Of a DNA stretch of 31,434 nucleotides, positions 23,050 to 31,434 are shown piece by piece. Below the pieces are notes generated by a model. The model had not been told where the DNA came from. It did not search any database and saw only the letters and a list, made by a program, of their open reading frames with translations. The first letter of the stretch is position 1. Each line of letters begins with the position of its first letter. The DNA lies in the NCBI GenBank assembly GCA_965652545.1, contig CBFGWV010000026.1, forward strand, positions 1-31,434, read 5' to 3'. Position numbers and translations under genes: made by a program. Source of the stretch: CBFGWV01 sp965652545. Its GTDB lineage: Bacteria > Pseudomonadota > Gammaproteobacteria > Competibacterales > Competibacteraceae.

Positions 23050-23630
23050 GGCGCGTGCTCATGCTGCTACTGTGCGCCGCGATCGGACCCGCGGCCGCAC
23101 AGGAGGACACGGCATTCTGGAGCGCGTCCTGCAGCCTGGGCGAGACGCGGTTCAGCATCGACTTCGAATCCGCCTCCGGCGATGCCTTCGAGGACGATAT
23201 GACCGTGTGGCTGCACGGTCTCGCCGGCCAACAAGTGCAACTGCCGATCGAGCCGGGGTTGTTCCTGCCCCGTGCCGCCCTGGCGAACGTGGACAGCCGC
23301 TGTGACCACGTCGCCGCACTGGCCGTGGGTGAGGGCCGCCTCATGGTCCTCCTGTCGAGAAACGGCCGCCCCGGGTGGGACTGGCTCGATCTTGCGCTAC
23401 TCGATATGACCCGCTTCGAGGTGCTGGACGTTCGCACGATGGTGGGCGAGATCAAAACCCGTGATGACGTGTTCGTCCTGCGGGCGGTCGATGCCGGTGC
23501 ATTCGATGTCCGGCTGATCCGCGAGACGATAGCCGACGCGGGTTGCGACTGTGAGGCGGCGGCCATCGAGGACTGGATGCGGATCGACGTCGATACTGAC
23601 CACGTTGCCCTATGGTGGGTGGATCGGTAG
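23046..23630 (+). CDS. exported protein of unknown function
   Basis: A 194-residue protein with a signal peptide (MRRVLMLLLCAAIGPAAA, cleavage near residue 18). The LLLC segment does not form a lipobox, so a soluble periplasmic protein is expected. The mature part is acidic, with four cysteines (CSLGE, SRCDH, AGCDCE) that could form disulfides. It overlaps the J-like gene by four bases (ATGA), so the two are translationally coupled. No family recognised. Confidence 0.75.
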   Translation: MRRVLMLLLCAAIGPAAAQEDTAFWSASCSLGETRFSIDFESASGDAFEDDMTVWLHGLAGQQVQLPIEPGLFLPRAALANVDSRCDHVAALAVGEGRLMVLLSRNGRPGWDWLDLALLDMTRFEVLDVRTMVGEIKTRDDVFVLRAVDAGAFDVRLIRETIADAGCDCEAAAIEDWMRIDVDTDHVALWWVDR

Positions 23631-23670
23631 GTGAGGGCGCGATGCGCCATCGAACATAATGGAGATGAGA

Positions 23671-24087
23671 ATGTTCACGATTCGACAGATCGACCACGTC
23701 GTACTGCGGGTGGTCGATGTCCAGGCCATGCTGGACTTCTATATCGGCACCATCGGCTGCACGCTGGAGAAGGTCCAGGAGGAGCCCGGCCTGTATCAGG
23801 TGCGGGCGGGCAGCTCGCTGATCGACCTGGTGCCGGTGGATGGAAAACTCGGCCGCGCCGGCGGTGCGCCGCCCGGGCGTGAGGGGCGGAACATGGACCA
23901 TGTCTGCCTGCGGATCGAGCCCTTCGATGCGGATGCGCTCATCGCCTATTTGAAAGACAAAGGCGCCGATCCCGGCGGTGTCGAGTCGCGCTACGGCGCT
24001 GAAGGCGAAGGACCGTCCATCTATGTGACCGACCCGGAAGGCAATGTCGTCGAGCTCAAAGGCCCGCCGTGGGCTATTCAGTCGTGA
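23671..24087 (+). CDS. VOC family protein (glyoxalase/GLOD5-like)
   Basis: A 138-residue single VOC domain: FTIRQIDHVVLRVVDVQAMLDFYIGTIGC, SLIDLVPVD, NMDHVCLRIEPFDADALIAYL, and IYVTDPEGNVVELKGPPW. The positions H (IDHVV), D (LIDLV), H (MDHVC) and E (VVELKG) match metal ligands of the family. This subgroup differs from the two PhnB-like VOC proteins in the window. I place the start at ATG 23671 because GGAG lies six bases before it; ATG 23659 would add four residues. It stands alone, 40 bp after the exported protein. Substrate unknown. Confidence 0.87.
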   Translation: MFTIRQIDHVVLRVVDVQAMLDFYIGTIGCTLEKVQEEPGLYQVRAGSSLIDLVPVDGKLGRAGGAPPGREGRNMDHVCLRIEPFDADALIAYLKDKGADPGGVESRYGAEGEGPSIYVTDPEGNVVELKGPPWAIQS

Positions 24088-24090
24088 AAA

Positions 24091-24145
24091 AAGTATCATA
24101 TACTTGACATGTTGGCTTTGATGTATAGCATTCAATACATGTCAA
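24091..24145. promoter_or_regulatory. hipBA promoter region with nested inverted repeats
   Basis: AAGTAT-N3-ATACTT (24091-24105) overlaps the -10-like TATACT (24099-24104). ATGTAT-N8-ATACAT (24121-24140) has the 8-bp spacing known from the E. coli HipB operator, and TTGACATG (24104-24111) pairs with CATGTCAA (24138-24145). Together they make a dyad-rich block ending over the hipB start codon, as expected for autorepression by the antitoxin. Confidence 0.65.
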
Positions 24146-24396
24146 CGCCACTGCATACCAACCGACTAGGCCAAGCGTTCCGCGATGCGCGCAAGCGCCG
24201 GGGGCTCACGCAGGCAGCGTTGGCCGTGCAGGCCGGGGTGCCGCGACTGAAGATCATCCAGGTTGAAAAAGGGCAGCCATCGGTGTCGATGGGTGTCTTC
24301 GTCAATGTCGCGGCGGCGTTGGGGATGGAGCTGGCCCTGGTGCCGGCCCGACGCCCGACATTGGATGAGGTGGCGGCCTTGCTGACCGATGGCTAA
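24139..24396 (+). CDS. hipB: HipB-like XRE antitoxin
   Basis: An 85-residue DNA-binding protein with a single HTH_3 domain (LGQAFRDARKRRGLTQAALAVQAGVPRLKIIQVEKGQPSVSMGVFVNVAAALG) and a short C-terminal tail. HipB represses its operon and holds HipA inactive. The start at ATG 24139 fits the size of relatives. ATG 24109 would add ten residues (LALMYSIQYM) and place the coding region over the operator palindromes. Neither has a ribosome binding site. The gene overlaps hipA by eight bases. Confidence 0.85.
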   Translation: MSTPLHTNRLGQAFRDARKRRGLTQAALAVQAGVPRLKIIQVEKGQPSVSMGVFVNVAAALGMELALVPARRPTLDEVAALLTDG

Positions 24397-25600
24397 CCCG
24401 CTGCGCATCCACAGCCTTGGGGTCGTCACTCCGCAGGGCCGCAGCGGCACCTTGGCCAGCGAAGATGGGGACTATCTGTTCGGCTATCTGGCCGAGGCAC
24501 CAAAGGCGGCCGAGATCAGTTTGCTGATGCCCCACCGCGTGGCGCAATACACCAGTCGGGAGTTGCACCCAATCTTCCAGATGAACCTGCCGGAAGGCTA
24601 TGTACTGGAAGGCTTGCGCAACCGCGTGGCGAAGATGATGCCGGTGGATCCGATGCTGCTCCTGGCCCTGACCGGTCGGGACGCGGCTATCGGGCGTGTG
24701 CATGTACAGCCGCCCACCGCCCTGCTGGAGGCGGTCGGCGAAGCGCCGGACGGTGGTCGCGGTGAACGCCTGGAAGCGATCCTGGCGTGGGATGGCGCCG
24801 AGAATCTCTTCGAGGAACTGGCGCGGCGCTATCTGTTCCGCTCGGGCATATCGGGTGTGCAGCCCAAGCTGCTGGTGCCAGAAGACCTATCGCCTGGAAA
24901 GGCCGTGTTGGCGACGTCGGATCTCATCGTCAAGAGTGGCGGGGATGACTACCCCGGGCTGGCGGTCAACGAGTACGTCTGCATGTCTGCGGCCAAGCGT
25001 GCGGGCATTGCGGTGCCGACGTTTTTCCTGTCCGATAACCGCCAGCTGTTCGTGATGCGCCGCTTCGATCGCACGGTGGATGGACGGGCCATCGGCTTTG
25101 AGGAAATGTGTGCGCTCATGGGCAAAGGCACGGCCCGGAAATACGACGGCAGCTATGAGTTGGTGGCGAAATTCGTCGGCTTGTTCTGCGCACCGGCCAG
25201 ACGTCGCCCGGCCTTGGCCCAGTTGTTCGACCAAGTCGCCTTGTCGTGCATTCTTGGCAATGGGGACGCCCATCTCAAGAACTTCGGCGTGTTGTACGCG
25301 GATCCCAGCGCCGAGGATGTATGGTTGGCGCCGGCTTACGACTTGGTCAACACCACCGCGTATATCCCCGAAGACAGTCTGGCGCTGAACCTCAACGGTT
25401 CCAAGAGTTTCTTCGCCTCCCGTCTTCACCTGATCGATTTTGCCAAGCGGTGCCAGGTGGCCGACCCGCGTGGCCGCGTTCTGGGGCTGCTTTCCGTCGT
25501 CGAGACGGAGCTCCAGGCCCAGCAAGGCCTCCTGGAGACCGAGCCCCAGGTGGAGGCGGGGATACGTGGTGCCTTCGAGGGCTTCGCCAGCCGATTCTGA
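24389..25600 (+). CDS. hipA: HipA-like serine/threonine kinase toxin
   Basis: A 403-residue type II toxin kinase. An N-terminal subdomain is followed by the kinase core: SGVQPK (155-160), the ATP-binding lysine K182 in LIVKSGG, E195 in NEYVCM, the catalytic loop GNGDAHLKN (D293, N298) and the metal-binding D318 in APAYDLV. S152 (FRSGISG) lies where E. coli HipA autophosphorylates Ser150, judged by the neighbouring motif. All key residues are present, so it is probably active. E. coli HipA inactivates glutamyl-tRNA synthetase by phosphorylation; targets differ in other branches, so the target here is open. It converges with dapD. Confidence 0.92.
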   Translation: MANPLRIHSLGVVTPQGRSGTLASEDGDYLFGYLAEAPKAAEISLLMPHRVAQYTSRELHPIFQMNLPEGYVLEGLRNRVAKMMPVDPMLLLALTGRDAAIGRVHVQPPTALLEAVGEAPDGGRGERLEAILAWDGAENLFEELARRYLFRSGISGVQPKLLVPEDLSPGKAVLATSDLIVKSGGDDYPGLAVNEYVCMSAAKRAGIAVPTFFLSDNRQLFVMRRFDRTVDGRAIGFEEMCALMGKGTARKYDGSYELVAKFVGLFCAPARRRPALAQLFDQVALSCILGNGDAHLKNFGVLYADPSAEDVWLAPAYDLVNTTAYIPEDSLALNLNGSKSFFASRLHLIDFAKRCQVADPRGRVLGLLSVVETELQAQQGLLETEPQVEAGIRGAFEGFASRF

Positions 25601-25660
25601 CGGCGGCAAGCGCTCCGCGCGCCCCGGGTCGTGGACGCCGGGGGCGGCGCGCAGGGTGCA

Positions 25661-26479
25661 TCAGTCGCGCAGCAGCTCGTTGATGCTCGTCTTGCTGCGG
25701 GTCTGCTCGTCCACCTGCTTGATGATCACCGCGCAGTACAGGCTGTGGCTGCCGTCCTTGGCCGGCAGGGAGCCGGGGACGACGACGGCGCCGGCGGGGA
25801 CACGGCCGTAGGTGATTTCGCCGGTGGCGCGGTGATAGATCTTGGTGCTCTTGCCGATGTACACGCCCATGGACAGCACGGCGCCTTCTTCGATGACGAC
25901 ACCCTCGACCACCTCGGAACGGGCGCCGATGAAGCAGTTGTCTTCGATGATGGTCGGGCCGGCCTGCAGCGGCTCGAGTACACCGCCGATACCGACGCCG
26001 CCGGAGAGGTGCACGTTCTTGCCGATCTGTGCGCAGGAGCCGACGGTGGCCCAGGTGTCGACCATGGTGCCGGCACCGACGTAAGCGCCGATGTTCACAT
26101 ACGAGGGCATGAGCACCACACCGGGGGCGATGTAAGTGCCGCGGCGGGCGGCCGCCGGGGGCACGACGCGTACGCCGGCGGCGCGGAAGTCCGCATCGCT
26201 GAAGCCCGCGAAACGCGGTTCGACCTTGTCGAAGTAGCGCGTGTAGCCGTCTTCGATCACCCGGTTGTCATTGAGGCGGAAGGACAGCAGCACAGCCTTT
26301 TTCAGCCACTGGTTGACCACCCACTCCGCACCGCGTTTCTCGGCGACGCGGACTTCGCCGCTCTCCAGCAGGTTCAGGGCCTCGTCCACGGCCTGGCGAA
26401 CGTCCTGCGGCGCATTGGCCGGGCTGATGCTGGCGCGGTCTTCGAACGCGGCCTCGATAGTGGCGATCAGGTCGGTCAT
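25661..26479 (-). CDS. dapD: 2,3,4,5-tetrahydropyridine-2,6-dicarboxylate N-succinyltransferase
   Basis: A 272-residue enzyme that transfers succinyl from succinyl-CoA to tetrahydrodipicolinate in the succinylase branch of lysine and meso-diaminopimelate synthesis. An N-terminal helical domain (to about 100) precedes the left-handed beta-helix of hexapeptide repeats (YIAPGVVLMPSYVNIGAYVGAGTMVDTWATVGSCAQIGKNVHLSGG, then VIEEGAVLSMGVYIGKSTKI). Length and ends match E. coli DapD (274). It follows dapC by 25 bp on the same strand, giving consecutive pathway steps in one operon. Confidence 0.97.
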   Translation of the reverse strand: MTDLIATIEAAFEDRASISPANAPQDVRQAVDEALNLLESGEVRVAEKRGAEWVVNQWLKKAVLLSFRLNDNRVIEDGYTRYFDKVEPRFAGFSDADFRAAGVRVVPPAAARRGTYIAPGVVLMPSYVNIGAYVGAGTMVDTWATVGSCAQIGKNVHLSGGVGIGGVLEPLQAGPTIIEDNCFIGARSEVVEGVVIEEGAVLSMGVYIGKSTKIYHRATGEITYGRVPAGAVVVPGSLPAKDGSHSLYCAVIIKQVDEQTRSKTSINELLRD

Positions 26480-26504
26480 TGAGTCGTAATCCTTGTCGTT
26501 GGCG

Positions 26505-27707
26505 TTATAAGCGATGAGCGGTCAAAAAGTGGCGGATACGCGTTGCAGCCTCGATGCAGTCGGCCACCGAGGCCACGAGCGCCATGCGCACACGGCCCTC
26601 GCCGGGGTTGCCGGCGGCGGTCTCGCGCCCCAGAAAGCGGCCCGGAAGCACGGTGACATGCTCGGCGGCGAACAAGGCGCGGGCGAACCCGGTTTCGTCG
26701 CCGCCGACCCGCGGCCAGAGATAAAAGCCGGCATCGGGGCGCTCCACCTCCAGCACAGGCGACAGAATGTCGATCACCGCATCGAACTTCTGTCGGTACA
26801 GCGACCGGTTCTCGAGTACATGCGCCTCGTCGTTCCAGGCGGCGATGCTGCCGGCCTGGGCCGGTGGGGGCAGGGTGCAGCCGTGGTAGGTCCGGTAGCG
26901 GCGAAAGGCGGCAATCAGCGCGGCGTCCCCGGCCACAAAGCCTGAGCGCATACCGGGCAGGTTGGAGCGCTTGGACAGGCTGTGGAAGACCAGCACGTTG
27001 CGGTAGTCGGGACGGCCCAGCTCCACACAGTGTTGCAGCAGGCCCTTGGGTGGTGCGTCCTCGTTGAAGTAGATCTCCGAGTAGCACTCGTCGGCGCAGA
27101 CCACGAACCCGTAGCGGTCGGCCTTCTCCAACAGGTCGCGGACGTCTGCCTGGTTAGCCACCGCGCCGGTTGGGTTGCCGGGGCTGCACAGGTAGACCAG
27201 CCCGCAGCGTTGCCAGGTGGTCTCGTCCACCGCGTTCAGGTCCGGCTGGAACCCCAGCTCCTCGTCGCAATTGAGGTACACCGGCTGGCCGCCGGCGAGC
27301 AGGGCGGCACCTTCGTATATCTGATAGAACGGGTTGGGCATCAGCACCAAGGGCTTGTCGGTCGGGTCCAGCACGACCTGTGCGATGGCGAACAAGGCTT
27401 CGCGCGTTCCAGTGACCGGCAGCAACTGGGTGTCAGGGTCCAAACCGGCCGCCCCCAGGTGAAAGCGACGCCCGGCCCAGGCGGCAATGGCCTCGCGCAG
27501 GGCCGGCTCGCCGGCAATGGTGGGGTATTTGGCCAGCCCGTCGAGGGCGGCGACGATCGCATCCTTGACCACTTGCGGCGCCGGGTGCTGGGGCTCGCCG
27601 ATGGACAAGGCAATGTGCGTTTTGTCCGCCGGTGGCGTCACGCCGGCCTTCAGCGCGGCCAGTTTCTCGAACGGGTAGGGTTGCAGGCGTGCGAGATGTG
27701 GGTTCAC
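26505..27707 (-). CDS. dapC: succinyldiaminopimelate transaminase
   Basis: A 400-residue class I/II PLP aminotransferase that converts N-succinyl-2-amino-6-ketopimelate to the diamino form with glutamate, the step after DapD. The PLP lysine is in FHSLSKRSNLPGMRSGFVAG (about K246). Other motifs are YLCSPGNPTG, VVCADECYSEIYF and the family-typical start NPHLARLQPYPFEKL. I place the start at GTG 27707, with AGAGG six to seven bases upstream and the family's MNP-like N-terminus; a TTG six bases earlier is less likely. It precedes dapD by 25 bp and follows ppsA by 57 bp. Confidence 0.94.
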   Translation of the reverse strand: MNPHLARLQPYPFEKLAALKAGVTPPADKTHIALSIGEPQHPAPQVVKDAIVAALDGLAKYPTIAGEPALREAIAAWAGRRFHLGAAGLDPDTQLLPVTGTREALFAIAQVVLDPTDKPLVLMPNPFYQIYEGAALLAGGQPVYLNCDEELGFQPDLNAVDETTWQRCGLVYLCSPGNPTGAVANQADVRDLLEKADRYGFVVCADECYSEIYFNEDAPPKGLLQHCVELGRPDYRNVLVFHSLSKRSNLPGMRSGFVAGDAALIAAFRRYRTYHGCTLPPPAQAGSIAAWNDEAHVLENRSLYRQKFDAVIDILSPVLEVERPDAGFYLWPRVGGDETGFARALFAAEHVTVLPGRFLGRETAAGNPGEGRVRMALVASVADCIEAATRIRHFLTAHRL

Positions 27708-27728
27708 GGGCAACCTCTTGCGCGGGTT

Positions 27729-27760
27729 TTCGGGGTACGGCGGTGGCGCCGTACCCCGAA
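27729..27760. other. perfect 14-bp hairpin between ppsA and dapC
   Basis: TTCGGGGTACGGCG (27729-27742), a 4-nt loop and its exact complement (27747-27760) lie four bases after the ppsA stop. No T-run follows on either strand, so it is not a standard rho-independent terminator. It may protect the ppsA mRNA 3' end or separate ppsA from dapC-dapD expression. Confidence 0.8.
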
Positions 27761-27764
27761 GAGC

Positions 27765-30137
<2,373 letters not shown>

Positions 30138-30286
30138 GGTGCTTCCCCTTACTGCGTGCCCGCCAACAGTGCCATAATCGAGTGAAGCCGCCGCCTGCCG
30201 GCGGTGCTCGATGCGCTTACAACACAAGCGAAACCGGCCCGAAATTCAATGTCTTGCTCTTCGGCCGGCTGTAAAAGGGCTGCAAT

Positions 30287-30331
30287 TATAATGAGCTAGC
30301 CCCAGTGCGGGAATCGGTTTTTGCCGCACTG
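30287..30331 (+). promoter_or_regulatory. putative promoter and leader hairpin of the DUF1249-iscR operon
   Basis: A perfect TATAAT -10 box is at 30287-30292, without a convincing -35 box 17 bp upstream. Immediately downstream, CAGTGCGG (30303-30310) and CCGCACTG (30324-30331) form a perfect 8-bp stem with a 13-nt loop at the inferred 5' end of the transcript. A direct repeat GTTGYCCGTTG (30341 and 30355) follows. No classical IscR site was recognised. Confidence 0.5.
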
Positions 30332-30378
30332 CAACCCATTGTTGTCCGTTGATTGTTGCCCGTTGGCGCAAGGAGATC

Positions 30379-30873
30379 ATGTACAGCACGTTTCCCAGCC
30401 ATGCCGCTCGCGGCGCCCTGGAGCTCGGCGGAACCTTCGCCGGCCTGATGGATTTATATGAGCGCAGCTATATCGGCATTCGCCGCCTGGTCCCCGAGGT
30501 GCCTGCGGTAGGCAGCCGTCGCGTGTCGACCGTGGCCGGCGCGCTGGATCTGCACCTCCATGTGCTTGAGGTTTTCCCCTACACCACCGAAATCGGGCTG
30601 ACGTATTACTTTCACCGCAATGGCCTGTGGGTGGCCGAACCGAACCTCATTCTGCGCGTGTACCGCGATGCCCGTCAGGCCGAGGTGCTGGCCGCCCACC
30701 TGCGTCATTGGCCCGCCTACGACGGCCACGGCGACCGCGAACCGGGCCATCTGAGACAGCGATTGATCGCCAACCGCTTCCTGGTGAAGTGGCTGAACTA
30801 CTGCTGGCATCAAGGCCACCGTTTCGATGCCTCCTCCACCGTGGCCGAACTGCCGCCGACCGGGACCGGTTGA
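30379..30873 (+). CDS. DUF1249 (YqiB-like) family protein
   Basis: A 164-residue protein of the DUF1249 family, found in many gammaproteobacteria. Conserved parts are GTFAGLMDLYERSYIGIRRLVPE, LDLHLHVLEVFPYTTEIGLTYYF, PNLILRVYRDARQAEVL and the C-terminal RFLVKWLNYCWHQGHRF. Function unknown. AAGGAG lies only three bases before the ATG, which is rather close but is the only good site. Its stop overlaps the iscR start by one base (TGATG), so the two are translationally coupled. In other genomes the family often sits near cpdA or parE; the link to iscR is less usual. Confidence 0.88.
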   Translation: MYSTFPSHAARGALELGGTFAGLMDLYERSYIGIRRLVPEVPAVGSRRVSTVAGALDLHLHVLEVFPYTTEIGLTYYFHRNGLWVAEPNLILRVYRDARQAEVLAAHLRHWPAYDGHGDREPGHLRQRLIANRFLVKWLNYCWHQGHRFDASSTVAELPPTGTG

Positions 30874-31313
30874 TGAAACTCTCCACCCGCGGCCGCTACG
30901 CCGTCACCGCTGTGATGGACCTGGCCATGCACAAGGGCGACGAGCCGGTCTCGTTGGCGGAGATCTCCACCTGCCAAGGCATCAGTCTGTCCTACCTGGA
31001 GCAGTTGTTCGCCATGCTGCGCAAGCATGGCCTGGTCACCGGCACGCGCGGGCCCGGCGGCGGTTATCGGCTGGCGCGTCCGAGCACGCAGATCACCGTC
31101 GCCGACATCATCCGCGCGGTGGACGAGTCCTGCGACGCCACCCGCTGCGGTGGGCGGGAAAACTGCCGTCATGGCCAGCGTTGCCTCACCCACGAACTGT
31201 GGAGCGAGTTGTCGGCGGAGATTCTCGGCTTCCTCCAGGGCATCACCGTGGCCGACTTCGTCGCCCGCCAATCGGTACAAGCCATCACCGCGCCGCGGGC
31301 CAAGAATGGCTGA
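30873..31313 (+). CDS. iscR: Fe-S cluster assembly transcriptional regulator IscR
   Basis: A 146-residue Rrf2-family regulator. The winged helix contains KLSTRGRYAVTAVMDLAMH, ISLSYLEQLFAMLRKHGLV and TRGPGGGYRLAR. The [2Fe-2S] ligands C92, C98, C104 and H107 fall at the same residue numbers as in E. coli IscR (DATRCGGRENCRHGQRCLTHELW). With the cluster bound, IscR represses the isc operon; without it, it regulates other genes. E. coli IscR is about 16 residues longer at the C-terminus. An iscS gene would be expected next, but the remaining 121 bp show no coding start, so it may lie just outside the window or be absent. Confidence 0.95.
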   Translation: MKLSTRGRYAVTAVMDLAMHKGDEPVSLAEISTCQGISLSYLEQLFAMLRKHGLVTGTRGPGGGYRLARPSTQITVADIIRAVDESCDATRCGGRENCRHGQRCLTHELWSELSAEILGFLQGITVADFVARQSVQAITAPRAKNG

Positions 31314-31434
31314 GGTATCGGCGCTCAAGCCATAGGGTGTCATTGAACCGGCAACAACGGCTCCCCCTGGGATCGCCGATTTGTTGCGCCAGGCGAAGCT
31401 TGGTGAAGGGGGAAGTGATGTAGAGGGATAGACG
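31314..31434. other. non-coding end of the window
   Basis: I see no convincing gene start, terminator or RNA here. A GGGGGAAG near the right edge could be a ribosome binding site, but the ATG after it is followed at once by a stop codon. Confidence 0.5.

Noticed and set aside
24104..24129. TTGACA plus TATAGC as the hipB promoter
   Set aside because: The spacing is only 14 bp. The upstream TATACT inside a dyad is a better -10 candidate.
27729..27760. Rho-independent terminator of ppsA
   Set aside because: The stem is perfect but no T-run follows on either strand, so it is listed as a hairpin only.
30341..30365. Direct repeat GTTGYCCGTTG as an IscR site
   Set aside because: It does not resemble known type 1 or type 2 IscR motifs, which are dyads rather than direct repeats.

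Overview
This is a chromosomal segment from a GC-rich bacterium, most likely a gammaproteobacterium. The basis is an IscR with E. coli-like cluster spacing, a DUF1249/YqiB-like gene, ppsA-dapC-dapD, an IPTL-CTERM-type exported protein, and a GTAGGATGGGTTGAGCGCAGCG-type intergenic repeat. Strong interest in compatible solutes hints at a salt-adapted species, but that is inference. No rRNA, tRNA, CRISPR array, insertion sequence or phage gene was seen.

Left part (1-9.5 kb): small independent metabolic and stress units. In order these are the tail of a large membrane-associated protein; AraC regulator, PhnB-like VOC protein and cysteine synthase-family enzyme on the minus strand; an exported double PRC-barrel protein with a good terminator; an XRE-cupin repressor divergent from an SDR-macrodomain pair, with overlapping palindromes between them; a TetR-VOC operon with a palindromic operator inside its promoter; and two alpha/beta hydrolases.

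Centre (9.6-20.5 kb): the most distinctive region. It holds a GlxA-type AraC regulator, a LuxR-type protein with a degenerate receiver, a DddP-like M24 hydrolase, a cysteine hydrolase, and an OpuC/ProU-type ABC importer (permease, ATPase, permease), all tightly coupled. The matching substrate-binding protein lies 2.2 kb further on, beyond an oppositely oriented exported IPTL-CTERM protein. A 37-bp element, aligned without gaps, occurs upstream of the LuxR gene, the M24 operon and the binding-protein gene. Each copy is followed after exactly 21 bp by a CATACT/CATAAT -10 box. Each copy contains two GCGG half-sites 21 bp apart, as expected for an AraC-family activator. I infer one regulon for uptake and breakdown of a betaine- or sulfonium-like osmolyte. 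A secreted glycerophosphodiester phosphodiesterase follows and could supply choline-type head groups.

Right part (20.6-31.4 kb): a membrane/envelope set (bacterial PH-domain protein, small membrane protein, J-like protein with an internally duplicated membrane module, exported protein), a VOC protein, and a hipBA toxin-antitoxin pair with palindromes around its promoter. The minus-strand housekeeping run ppsA-dapC-dapD follows, with a perfect hairpin between ppsA and dapC. The window ends with a DUF1249 gene overlapping iscR.
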